A DNA stretch of 15,342 nucleotides from NCBI GenBank assembly GCA_022562855.1, contig JADFON010000006.1:1-15342 (forward strand), given 5' to 3'. This DNA comes from Candidatus Zhuqueibacterota bacterium (lineage in GTDB: Bacteria > SM23-31). Position numbers and translations under genes: made by a program. Shown here one piece after another: positions 7,419 to 14,954 of the stretch. The notes below the pieces were generated by a model. It worked only from the letters and a program-made list of their open reading frames with translations. It did no database searches and was not told the origin of the DNA. Position 1 is the stretch's first letter; every line of letters starts with the position of its first letter.

Positions 7419-8864
7419 TCAATTATTATATGAATTTCCGGATCCAATTTCGTACTCTTTGATCTTTCTGTATAAAGTTGCCCTTCCTATATCGAGCTGT
7501 CGGGCAGTACTTGAAATATTACCCTCATTACGAATGAGGGCAGTTTGAATTGCCCGTTTTTCAATTTGTTTTAGGGGTAAAACAGGATGATCGTCTTTAT
7601 CAAGATTATTACCCGCTATAAGGCTTGGCGAAGATTTCTTAGATTCTTTTCCCGTTAAATCATTATCGGGTATTTGAACATTGACATCCAGATGAGAGAA
7701 TTCATCCACAGTCAATACTTTGCCGGTACAATTCAATATAGCCCGCTCCAGTATATTCTCAAGCTCTCTGATGTTACCTGGCCAAGGATATTCCTTCAGC
7801 AGGTCAAGAGCGTCCGGTGTAATGCTCAGAACTTCTTTGGTGTTTTTTTTGCTGAGAACATCCATAAAGTAGAATATCAGTAACGGAATATCGTCGGTAC
7901 GCTCCCGCAAAGGAGGTAAAACAATAGGGTAAACATTAATCCGGTAGTATAGGTCCTTGCGGAAATTCCCCGCTTCTATTTCCTTTTCCAGGTTTTTGTT
8001 TGTAGCGGTGATGATCCTGACATCAACTTTAATAGTTTTGTTGCCTCCGACCCGTTCAAATTCCTGCTCCTCTAATAGACGCAATATTTTTGATTGAGTG
8101 TGAAGGGACATTTCCCCGATTTCATCAAGAAAAAAGGACCCCTTGTCAGCCAATTCAAACTTCCCTATCCTTTGGCTGACGGCGCCTGAGAAAGATCCCT
8201 TTTCATGCCCGAACAACTCGGATTCCAGGAGATTCTCAGGAATAGCTGCACAGTTTATAACAACCAACGATTCATTTCGGCGTGGACTGCTCCGGTGAAT
8301 CGCCTGTGAAAGAAGTTCTTTACCGGTACCGCTTTCACCGTTAATAAAGACGGTCACATCGCTCATGGAAATATTCTTAATAGAATGGAAAACTTCCCAC
8401 ATTGCATCACAGTCGCCTATAATATTTTCAAGACCGAAAGTCTTTTTAATTTTCTTACGTAATGTTGCAACATGGTAGTGGAACGCTTCCGAGAAAAGCA
8501 CATTTGCGATTTTTTCTTTTAGCTCGTCAAAGTCGACAGGATGACTAAGGTAATCAAACGCACCGGCTTCAATAATAGCTTTTTTTTCATCGGTTGAAAG
8601 TTCATTTATAAGAACAATAATCGGGATATCGGGGTAAGACTTATGAACCAGCTCTATCATTTCCTTACCCGGCATTAGTGGAATTTCATAGTCAAGTAAA
8701 ACCAGGTTTGTCCGCTGTTGTCTTAAAGCCTGCAGAGTTTCGTACGAGCCCTGCCGGACAACGACTTCCAGAGGAAATTCCAATTTCAATTTGCGGACCC
8801 TATCGGTTAATTCATCGTCGGTAGAAACTACAAGTATTTTTTTTATTTCTTCTGTTGTTTGCAC
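7419..8864 (-). CDS. Sigma-54-dependent transcriptional activator, NtrC family, with degenerate receiver domain
   Basis: This 481-residue cytoplasmic regulator would remodel sigma-54 RNA polymerase by ATP hydrolysis. Domains are a receiver (about 8-124), an AAA+ module (about 148-385) and a Fis-type helix-turn-helix (about 449-471, NISSTARQLDIGRATLYRK). The AAA+ part has Walker A GESGTGKE (176-183), Walker B GSFFLDE (242-248) and FRKDLYYRI with Arg302 and Arg308. The sigma-54 contact loop reads GSFSGA (223-228) instead of GAFTGA. In the receiver only Asp58 is kept. The usual acidic pair aligns with Ser14-Thr15, the Thr/Ser switch with Ile86, and the Lys with His108. The start is GTG at 8864, sharing one base with the stop of the ATPase gene (TAGTG), so translation is coupled. 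The neighbouring pilus genes suggest it may regulate pilus or secretion genes; its targets are unknown. Confidence 0.92.
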   Translation of the reverse strand: MQTTEEIKKILVVSTDDELTDRVRKLKLEFPLEVVVRQGSYETLQALRQQRTNLVLLDYEIPLMPGKEMIELVHKSYPDIPIIVLINELSTDEKKAIIEAGAFDYLSHPVDFDELKEKIANVLFSEAFHYHVATLRKKIKKTFGLENIIGDCDAMWEVFHSIKNISMSDVTVFINGESGTGKELLSQAIHRSSPRRNESLVVINCAAIPENLLESELFGHEKGSFSGAVSQRIGKFELADKGSFFLDEIGEMSLHTQSKILRLLEEQEFERVGGNKTIKVDVRIITATNKNLEKEIEAGNFRKDLYYRINVYPIVLPPLRERTDDIPLLIFYFMDVLSKKNTKEVLSITPDALDLLKEYPWPGNIRELENILERAILNCTGKVLTVDEFSHLDVNVQIPDNDLTGKESKKSSPSLIAGNNLDKDDHPVLPLKQIEKRAIQTALIRNEGNISSTARQLDIGRATLYRKIKEYEIGSGNSYNN

Positions 8865-10561
8865 TATATTATTGCCTGGGTTGAATGCATCACTTCTTCA
8901 ACGGTGGTCATCCCATTGTTCGCCTTTAAAATACCGTCCTGTCTCAAAGTTTTCATTCCGTTCTTTAAAGCATAGTCCCTGATATCGAGGGCAGATTTTT
9001 GCTCAAGTATCATCCGTCTGATAACATCGTTTATCATCAACAACTCGAAGATTGCCATCCTTCCTTTGTATCCTGTTTCTTTACAATTTCTGCAGCCTTT
9101 CCCCTCGTAGAAGGTATATTTTTTTCCGGGCTGAAGTTTTAGCTCCTTTATTAACGCATCCGAGGCATCGTAGGAGGACTTGCAATTCCGACATATTTTT
9201 CTAACCAAACGTTGGGCAACAACACACATAACCGATGATGAAACTAAGAAAGGTTCTATGCCCATATCGATCAGCCTTGTAACAGCGCCGGATGCGTCGT
9301 TTGTATGAAGCGTTGTTAAAACCAAATGCCCTGTTAAAGCCGCCTGTACCGCTACGCTGGCGGTTTCGGAATCTCGAATTTCACCAACCATGATAATGTC
9401 GGGGTCCTGGCGGAGGATAGAACGCAATCCTGCAGCGAATGTCATGCCGATTTTTGTATTTACCTGGGACTGCCGGATAATTTTCATCCGATATTCTATC
9501 GGATCTTCTATCGTGATTATATTTTTATCCAGTGAATTTATTGAATGTAAAGCCGAATAAAGCGTTGTGGTTTTTCCGCTTCCCGTTGGACCTGATACGA
9601 TAATAACCCCGTACGCACTATCTAAAGCGGTTGCAAATTCCTTCCTCGCTTTCTTTGTAAATCCAAGATCGTCAAGATTTACAATTAAATTCGATTTATC
9701 CAGGATACGAAGAACAATATTTTCGCCGTGGGCAGAAGGGATTGTCGATACACGGATATCGACATCGTGATTATCCACTCTAATTTGAAACCTGCCGTCC
9801 TGGGGAAGCCTGCGTTCTGCGATGTTTAGCTCCGCCATAATCTTTATTCTCGATGTGACCGCGTATTGCAAATTTTTTGGTTGAACAAACATTTCATGCA
9901 AAACTCCATCAACCCTGAACCGCACCCTGAGCAGGTCTTCTTCCGGCTCTATATGAATATCGCTTGCTTTTTCTTTGATCGCCTGGGAGAAAATGAGATT
10001 TACAAGCCGGATTATTGGAGCTTCGTCTGCCCCTGCATCTCCGGAGATAATCTCCTCGAGCTCAATCGGCTCTTCCTCTTTTTCCTTTTCTTGGATAAAC
10101 TGTACAACTTCATCCACTTTTCCGCTTGTACCGTAGTAAAGATCAAGTGCATTATTCAAGTCTTCTTCAGTGCACACCGCGGCTTCAATTTCGAGGCTTA
10201 ATTTCTGTCCGAGTTCGTCAAGCGTAAATACGTCAAGTGGATCGACCATTGCGATAGTTAGTGTGTTATTAAGTTTGAACAGAGGAAGGATTTTTTTTGT
10301 TCTGGCAAAGTTTTCATCAATATTTGCAAGAACAGAAGTGTCTATATGATATGTATTCAGTGATATTGAAGGAAGCTCCAACTGCTCGCTCAACGCTTCC
10401 ATGATTTTTTCTTGCGTTGTTACGCCAAGTTGAATCAGGGCTTTTCCAAGCTGCATTCCTTTCTGTTTTTGGAGCTGAAGCCCTTTCTTTAATTGGTCTT
10501 CATCAATAGCTCCTGCCGTAAGCAGGAGATCCCCGATCTTAAGTCTGACCCCTTTTTGCAC
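8864..10561 (-). CDS. pilB: Type IV pilus assembly / type II secretion ATPase, PilB/GspE family
   Basis: This 565-residue cytoplasmic hexameric ATPase powers pilin polymerisation. The N-terminal domain contains two 24-residue repeats at 8-31 and 37-60, separated by five residues. They fit the MshEN pattern (G at 3, L at 6, G at 10, L at 21, Q at 24). Then come ASDIHIEPEED and VRFRVDGVLHEM, Walker A GPTGSGKT (324-331), the Asp box ITIEDPIEYR, Walker B PDIIMVGEIRDSETA and the His box LTTLHTND. A zinc-binding tetracysteine follows (C457, C460, C490, C493). All motor motifs are intact, so it looks like an extension ATPase rather than a PilT retraction ATPase. The start is GTG at 10561 with a near-perfect GGGAGGA site upstream. 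It follows prepilin peptidase by about 113 nt and is translationally coupled to the activator gene. PilB versus GspE cannot be separated without pilin or PilC/GspF genes. Confidence 0.93.
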   Translation of the reverse strand: MQKGVRLKIGDLLLTAGAIDEDQLKKGLQLQKQKGMQLGKALIQLGVTTQEKIMEALSEQLELPSISLNTYHIDTSVLANIDENFARTKKILPLFKLNNTLTIAMVDPLDVFTLDELGQKLSLEIEAAVCTEEDLNNALDLYYGTSGKVDEVVQFIQEKEKEEEPIELEEIISGDAGADEAPIIRLVNLIFSQAIKEKASDIHIEPEEDLLRVRFRVDGVLHEMFVQPKNLQYAVTSRIKIMAELNIAERRLPQDGRFQIRVDNHDVDIRVSTIPSAHGENIVLRILDKSNLIVNLDDLGFTKKARKEFATALDSAYGVIIVSGPTGSGKTTTLYSALHSINSLDKNIITIEDPIEYRMKIIRQSQVNTKIGMTFAAGLRSILRQDPDIIMVGEIRDSETASVAVQAALTGHLVLTTLHTNDASGAVTRLIDMGIEPFLVSSSVMCVVAQRLVRKICRNCKSSYDASDALIKELKLQPGKKYTFYEGKGCRNCKETGYKGRMAIFELLMINDVIRRMILEQKSALDIRDYALKNGMKTLRQDGILKANNGMTTVEEVMHSTQAII

Positions 10562-10566
10562 CGGGA

Positions 10567-10573
10567 TCCTCCC
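10567..10573 (-). promoter_or_regulatory. Strong Shine-Dalgarno site of pilB
   Basis: GGGAGGA on the minus strand ends 5 nt before the GTG at 10561. It is the strongest ribosome-binding site in the window and settles the non-ATG start. Confidence 0.85.
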
Positions 10574-10579
10574 TTAATT

Positions 10580-10603
10580 GAATATTACTAATACTTCGTA
10601 TTC
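10580..10603 (-). promoter_or_regulatory. Inverted repeat in the pilB leader
   Basis: The gap between prepilin peptidase and pilB (10562-10674) is AT-rich and holds no gene. Within it AATAC-TTC-GTATT (10590-10602) is a perfect 5-bp inverted repeat with a 3-nt loop. An alternative outer pairing of GAATA and TATTC spans 10580-10603. It sits about 7 nt upstream of the pilB ribosome-binding site. It could be a short leader hairpin or an operator, or chance. I see no convincing sigma-70 or sigma-54 promoter in this gap. Confidence 0.3.
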
Positions 10604-10674
10604 ATTTTTAGATTTACAGTGAATAATTACAACTCAACCGCATATATTGCAAATAGTAAACTGGATTTGCGTCT

Positions 10675-11448
10675 TCAAAACCCAACCCAGGCGAAATATC
10701 CTGCCGCTATATCGTCCCCAAAAAAAAGCGCTGTTGCAGATCCAAGAGCCAGGTAGGGTCCAAATGGGATTTCGCCTGTCGGCGCCCTGCCCTGCAAAAT
10801 TTTACTGCCTCCACCTATGAGTGCGGCAAATACATAAGAGCTAAATAATCCTACGATTATATTTTGAGTACCCAGAAAGATACCAAGCATAAAACCAAAT
10901 TTTATGTCACCGCCGCCGACGCTCTCTTTTTTAAATAACAACTTTCCAAGAAAAAACGTAAAGAGCAAAAAACCGCTTCCGATTAATCCCCCGACAAGAA
11001 TTTCTTTCCAGGACATAAAGTTTCCCGCCACATGAATAATTACTCCTGTAATAAGACCGGCGAGAATTATCCTGTCCGGAATAATCCGAAAATCAATATC
11101 AATAAATACTACCGCAACCAGGTAATATAGTAAAAATAGTGCGGCTAATCCTTCAAAATTCATACCAAACCAATAGTAAACTATTACCGTCAGAAACCCG
11201 GTCAAAAGTTCAACAAGGGGATACCTTACAGAGATTTTGGTTTTGCAGTTATTGCATCGTCCTTTTAACAAGAGAAAACTTACAACAGGTATATTTTGCC
11301 ACGGTCTGATTTTCTCATCACATTCAGGGCACGCCGAAGGAGGCGTTACGATCGATTTCCCCCTGGGTATACGGTATATACATACATTCAAAAAACTGCC
11401 TATGACGCAGCCAAATAATAATAAAAATACGAAAATCAACGGGTCCAT
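10675..11448 (-). CDS. pilD: Prepilin peptidase / N-methyltransferase (type IV leader peptidase)
   Basis: This polytopic inner-membrane aspartyl protease cleaves the leader of type IV prepilins and methylates the new N-terminus. The 257-residue product begins with a membrane segment followed by GSFLNVCIYRIPRG. A cytoplasmic zinc-binding loop has C40, C43, C65 and C68 (CPEC and CNNC). RYPLVELLTG then leads to the catalytic region FIDIDFRIIPD (Asp117) and GGGDIK (Asp181). The two-CxxC loop marks the bifunctional PilD type rather than the short TadV/FlaK type. The ATG at 11448 fits the hydrophobic N-terminus, though no clear ribosome-binding site is visible. It lies 37 nt after the response regulator gene and upstream of the assembly ATPase, as in type IV pilus and type II secretion loci. 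No pilin-like gene is in the window. Confidence 0.95.
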   Translation of the reverse strand: MDPLIFVFLLLFGCVIGSFLNVCIYRIPRGKSIVTPPSACPECDEKIRPWQNIPVVSFLLLKGRCNNCKTKISVRYPLVELLTGFLTVIVYYWFGMNFEGLAALFLLYYLVAVVFIDIDFRIIPDRIILAGLITGVIIHVAGNFMSWKEILVGGLIGSGFLLFTFFLGKLLFKKESVGGGDIKFGFMLGIFLGTQNIIVGLFSSYVFAALIGGGSKILQGRAPTGEIPFGPYLALGSATALFFGDDIAAGYFAWVGF

Positions 11449-11485
11449 TAAAAGAATACTTTCGGATTAATGCTGTCGTTAAAAT

Positions 11486-11848
11486 TTAAGCGAGTTTACC
11501 GACTGCCTCAAGAAGTTCCTTTTCATTATACGGTTTTTCTATGTAAATATCTCCTCCCGTTTCTTTGCCAAGTTCTTTGTCGTCCTCTTCTGTCCGGGCA
11601 GAAAGCATGATTATCGGTATTTTTTTGTATTTTTCATCAAATTTCAGCAACCGCGCTACTTTGAAACCGTTCATTTTTGGCAGCATCAAGTCGAGTATTA
11701 TTAAATCCGGTCCGGTGGTTCTTGCCCTGTTCAGTCCCTCAAAACCGTCCTGAGCCGTATCTACTTCATATCCTGCGGATTCTAACCTGACGGTCAGCGC
11801 TTTTAGCAAATCGGGTTCGTCATCGATGATCAATATTTTCTTGCCCAT
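11486..11848 (-). CDS. Single-domain response regulator (CheY-like receiver)
   Basis: This 120-residue protein is a lone receiver domain with no output domain. The acidic pair Asp9-Asp10, phospho-acceptor Asp53 in LIILDLMLP, Ser83 in IIMLSAR and Lys105 in IEKPYNEKEL are all present, so it should accept phosphate normally. The start ATG at 11848 has a GAGGTGA ribosome-binding site inside the end of the kinase gene, which it overlaps by 29 nt. This makes the kinase its likely partner. With no DNA-binding domain it must act by protein contact or as a relay step, for example on the pilus machinery encoded just downstream; that is inference. Confidence 0.92.
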   Translation of the reverse strand: MGKKILIIDDEPDLLKALTVRLESAGYEVDTAQDGFEGLNRARTTGPDLIILDLMLPKMNGFKVARLLKFDEKYKKIPIIMLSARTEEDDKELGKETGGDIYIEKPYNEKELLEAVGKLA

Positions 11849-13829
11849 CTTTCACCTCGGATAATTCTTCATCAGAATTTATGGGAATTGTGATGAAAAA
11901 CGTTGTGCCTTTGTTTAAATCACTCTCTACCTTTATGGTTCCCTTGTGAAGATTGACGAATTCCTTGACGATCGACAATCCAAGTCCGGAACCTTCTTTT
12001 CTGACTTCGTCTTTATTTTCAACCCGGTAAAACCTGGAGAATATTTTATTTAAATCTTTTTTGGGGATACCCTTTCCGAAATCCTGAATTTCGATATAAA
12101 TATCGGAATTTTTTATTTCCGATCTTAATATAACCTTGCTTCCCTGTTCGGAGAATTTCAGGGAGTTGTCAAGACAGTTAATGACAATCTGTGTCAGCGC
12201 GTCAGGGTCGGCATAGATTTCCGGCATATCGTCCTGAATTTCTTCCTCGATCCGCATATCCGATTTCTCATATCTTACATTCATTTCTTTAACTATATTT
12301 CGAAAGACCGCATCGGGATTAAACTTTATTTTGCGTAATCGCAGCATATTGGCTTCCATTCTCGACATATTCAGCAGGTTGTCTATCAACCGCAACAGGC
12401 GGTCGATGTTATTAGACATTATCTGAAGATATTCAGACTGGGATTCAGTAGTGGGACCGGCGATTTCATCTTTCAATATTGCAGTAAATTCCTTCAAAAT
12501 TGCTGATGGAGTCCGTAGTTCATGCGAAACATTCGACAAAAACTCGCTTTTAAGCCGCTCGATTTCCCTTTCTTTGGTTACATCTCTCAATACCATCAGG
12601 ACACCCTGCGGCATACCATCCGGGGCTGAAAGACATGCGACATGAGCGTCCAGAACTATTGACTTGTTATTCTTGTCAGTTAATTTTAATTCCTTTATAA
12701 GTGTTTTGTCGGATTTTCCGATTTCGTTGTAAAAATCCTCAAACCTGATTTCAAACAAGGATTCAAGCTCATGTTTATTTATAGACGATATCCCAGCATC
12801 TGAAATAATAATATCCGCGGCAAAGTTATAAAGAATCGAATCTTCATCCATGTCATACATTATTACACCATCGGGCATATCCTCAATAATTCTCTCCATT
12901 TTGTCCTTTTGACTTTCGACTACTTTTCTTAACTGAGTAAATACTTCTGCGCTTTGTTCGGCAAGCTTAGTAAGAAATTGTTTGTCATTTTCGGAGAATT
13001 CTTTTGCAGAAAATCTATTTACATTAAGGACACCAAAATCGACATTGTCAACACGCAAGAAAAAATTGAAGGTAGTCCCTACTTCTTCTTTTACATTTTT
13101 AAGGTTTTTGTCATCGTTTATATCGAAGGTCATTTCGTCCAAATTAACCGATTTGCCACATTCCTTATTCATATATTCAGAAACTGAAGTCTTTAACCAA
13201 TGTAAAATATTTTTGTCCAATTTTACCGACGTTTTGATAGTGAACAGGTTTCTTTTCAGTGAGTAAATCGAGCAAAAATCGTTTTCCACAGCTGCCGATA
13301 AAGATTCAAGGATATTATTGTAAACTTCAACAATATCGAAATTATACGTCAGGTTTTTACTAAAATTATATAGAATAGCTATCTCCACAAGATTTTTCTT
13401 GAGTTGGTCCCTGTCAATTTCGACCTGGCGCTGAAGCCGGATATTTTCTCTTTTCAGTCCTTGACGCTCTAAATGCGAATCTACTGTATCGAGAATTTGC
13501 CTGATATTGAAAGGTTTCGTAATGTACCCATCAGCTCCAAGATTAACAGATTCAATGGCGCTATCCAATGTCGCTCTTCCTGTCATCATCAAGACAATAA
13601 TGTCACCATATAACGCCTTTGCTTCTTTCAGCACACCCATCCCATCCACAAATGGCATCATAATATCGGTTAAAACGAGATCGTAATTTTGCTCTTTTAG
13701 CATATCGCAGGCTTCTTTCCCGTTCTCACATACTTCGATATTATCAAAACGGGTTTTGAGCAATTCCAGCAATAAAGCTCGAATTGCGGCATCGTCGTCT
13801 GCAATCAGGAGCTTTTCTTTTCTGGACAT
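11820..13829 (-). CDS. Cytoplasmic hybrid histidine kinase, REC-GAF-PAS-HisKA-HATPase
   Basis: This 669-residue sensor kinase starts with a receiver domain (about 5-120) with Asp11, Asp12, phospho-acceptor Asp55, Thr83 and Lys105 all intact. A charged coiled-coil-like linker (about 115-150) leads to a GAF-like domain (about 165-315) and a PAS-like domain (about 322-430). The HisKA box FLSNVSHELRTPSA has the phosphorylated His436. The HATPase domain has an N box NCLDNSLKF (551-559), G1 DFGKGIP (583-589) and G2 GSGLGLS (613-619). No membrane segment or signal peptide is seen, so it should sense a cytoplasmic signal or receive phosphate from another kinase. The GAF and PAS ligands cannot be predicted. 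The ATG at 13829 starts 6 nt after the NAD kinase stop. It overlaps the response regulator gene by 29 nt, and kinase and regulator probably act together. Confidence 0.93.
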   Translation of the reverse strand: MSRKEKLLIADDDAAIRALLLELLKTRFDNIEVCENGKEACDMLKEQNYDLVLTDIMMPFVDGMGVLKEAKALYGDIIVLMMTGRATLDSAIESVNLGADGYITKPFNIRQILDTVDSHLERQGLKRENIRLQRQVEIDRDQLKKNLVEIAILYNFSKNLTYNFDIVEVYNNILESLSAAVENDFCSIYSLKRNLFTIKTSVKLDKNILHWLKTSVSEYMNKECGKSVNLDEMTFDINDDKNLKNVKEEVGTTFNFFLRVDNVDFGVLNVNRFSAKEFSENDKQFLTKLAEQSAEVFTQLRKVVESQKDKMERIIEDMPDGVIMYDMDEDSILYNFAADIIISDAGISSINKHELESLFEIRFEDFYNEIGKSDKTLIKELKLTDKNNKSIVLDAHVACLSAPDGMPQGVLMVLRDVTKEREIERLKSEFLSNVSHELRTPSAILKEFTAILKDEIAGPTTESQSEYLQIMSNNIDRLLRLIDNLLNMSRMEANMLRLRKIKFNPDAVFRNIVKEMNVRYEKSDMRIEEEIQDDMPEIYADPDALTQIVINCLDNSLKFSEQGSKVILRSEIKNSDIYIEIQDFGKGIPKKDLNKIFSRFYRVENKDEVRKEGSGLGLSIVKEFVNLHKGTIKVESDLNKGTTFFITIPINSDEELSEVKDGQENIDHR
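11852..11858 (-). promoter_or_regulatory. Shine-Dalgarno site of the response regulator gene
   Basis: GAGGTGA on the minus strand lies 3 nt before the ATG at 11848, with GAGG about 6 nt away. It is embedded in the last codons of the histidine kinase, which supports coupled translation. Confidence 0.7.
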
Positions 13830-13835
13830 AAGGTT

Positions 13836-14708
13836 TTATATATTTTGAAAGTTGTTTTCGTTACGGGATCCCCATCCCAGCTTATCACTCAATACGCTGA
13901 AGAAATTATGCGACAAAAAGTGGACGAGATTCAGCGTTAAGTCGCTTTTCGTTATGGTTACTTTTTGTCCGGGTTTCAAGGTAACCCCCAGATGTCCATC
14001 AACGTTGAGAGGAATCTCGTCCGGTCCGGCAAATATTTCTAAATTTATTGAAAAATTTCCCGGTACAATCATTGGACGTGCAGAAAGGGTGTGTGGACAG
14101 ATGGGAGTAATCAGCAGGTTATCTACGCTTGGATACAGAATCGGACCGCCGGCAGATAATGAATAAGCTGTTGACCCTGTTGCGGTCGATATAATGATTC
14201 CATTCGAGGTATATGTATTGCAATATTGATTCTCTATAGTCAAGCCGATTCTCAAGCTTCTTGCGTAACCGCCTTTATCGATAAAAACATCGTTAATCGC
14301 GTAAAGTTTTTGAGACTCATCCCCGTCTACAACAGCCTCAATCATTACTCTCTTCTCAATCTTATATTTCTTTTCGAGAAGATCTTTGATTTTTTCCGGA
14401 AGTTCTTCGGGCTTGATTTCGGTTAAAAATCCAAGATGACCGGTATTTATCCCGAGTACAGGCGTCTGGGAGTTGCTTATTTTCTTTGCAATATATAATA
14501 GTGTTCCATCTCCCCCAAACGTCAATATAATATCCGATTTTACACCAAGATCCTCTATCTTTACACTTCTGCTCTTTTCCTTGAGTGTAACTGCAAACCT
14601 ACTGTCGACAACAAAAGAAATAGAGTTTTTTTCCCATGTTTCAAGCAATCGCCGGACAACTTCAATAATTTCTTTACGCTCAATATTTCCCGTTATTCCG
14701 AATATCAC
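13836..14708 (-). CDS. nadK: NAD kinase
   Basis: NadK phosphorylates NAD to NADP in the cytoplasm and is normally essential. The 290 residues match the bacterial family. The motifs are FGGDGTLL (GGDG at 65-68, with catalytic Asp67), GINTGHLGFL (about 87-95), AINDVFI with the Asn139-Asp140 form of the NE/D motif, and STATGSTAYSLSAGGPI (about 174-190). The start is GTG at 14708. The family N-terminus (IFGITGN) begins directly there, and GTGGGA just upstream may be a weak ribosome-binding site. It lies 21 nt after exonuclease VII small subunit and 6 nt before the kinase gene, so it is very probably part of one operon. NAD kinase next to exonuclease VII genes is a familiar arrangement in other phyla. 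Confidence 0.96.
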   Translation of the reverse strand: MIFGITGNIERKEIIEVVRRLLETWEKNSISFVVDSRFAVTLKEKSRSVKIEDLGVKSDIILTFGGDGTLLYIAKKISNSQTPVLGINTGHLGFLTEIKPEELPEKIKDLLEKKYKIEKRVMIEAVVDGDESQKLYAINDVFIDKGGYARSLRIGLTIENQYCNTYTSNGIIISTATGSTAYSLSAGGPILYPSVDNLLITPICPHTLSARPMIVPGNFSINLEIFAGPDEIPLNVDGHLGVTLKPGQKVTITKSDLTLNLVHFLSHNFFSVLSDKLGWGSRNENNFQNI

Positions 14709-14729
14709 AATACTGTCCCACTATTTTTG

Positions 14730-14951
14730 TTACTCCGACAGGATTGTCAATTGAAACTCGCCGTCATTATCTTTGACTATCTTCTTAATTTCTTTTTCCG
14801 CAGTTTGAAGTTTGTTTTTACATACCTTTGCAAGTCCAATTCCTTCCTTGAACAATTTCACCGTATCTTCAAGAGGAACATCGCCATTCTCGAGATTAGC
14901 AACTATTTCTTCCAGCCGTTTCAAGGCATCCTCAAATTTCTGTTCCGTCAT
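14730..14951 (-). CDS. xseB: Exodeoxyribonuclease VII small subunit
   Basis: XseB binds several copies per XseA to form exonuclease VII, which degrades single-stranded DNA to oligonucleotides. The 73-residue, mostly helical protein shows the family pattern FEDALKRLEEIVANLENGD, followed by PLEDTVKLFKEGIGLAK and a C-x-K-L helix. Its length is normal. The ATG at 14951 comes 3 nt after the TGA of xseA, so the subunits should be made together. The downstream gene is NAD kinase. Confidence 0.95.
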   Translation of the reverse strand: MTEQKFEDALKRLEEIVANLENGDVPLEDTVKLFKEGIGLAKVCKNKLQTAEKEIKKIVKDNDGEFQLTILSE

Positions 14952-14954
14952 TGA

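Noticed and set aside
9866-10201. 111-residue plus-strand open frame
   Set aside because: It is antisense to pilB, which has a complete set of motifs in this part.
10562-10674. Search for a -24/-12 sigma-54 promoter upstream of pilB
   Set aside because: No TGGCAC-N5-TTGC-like sequence is present on the minus strand.
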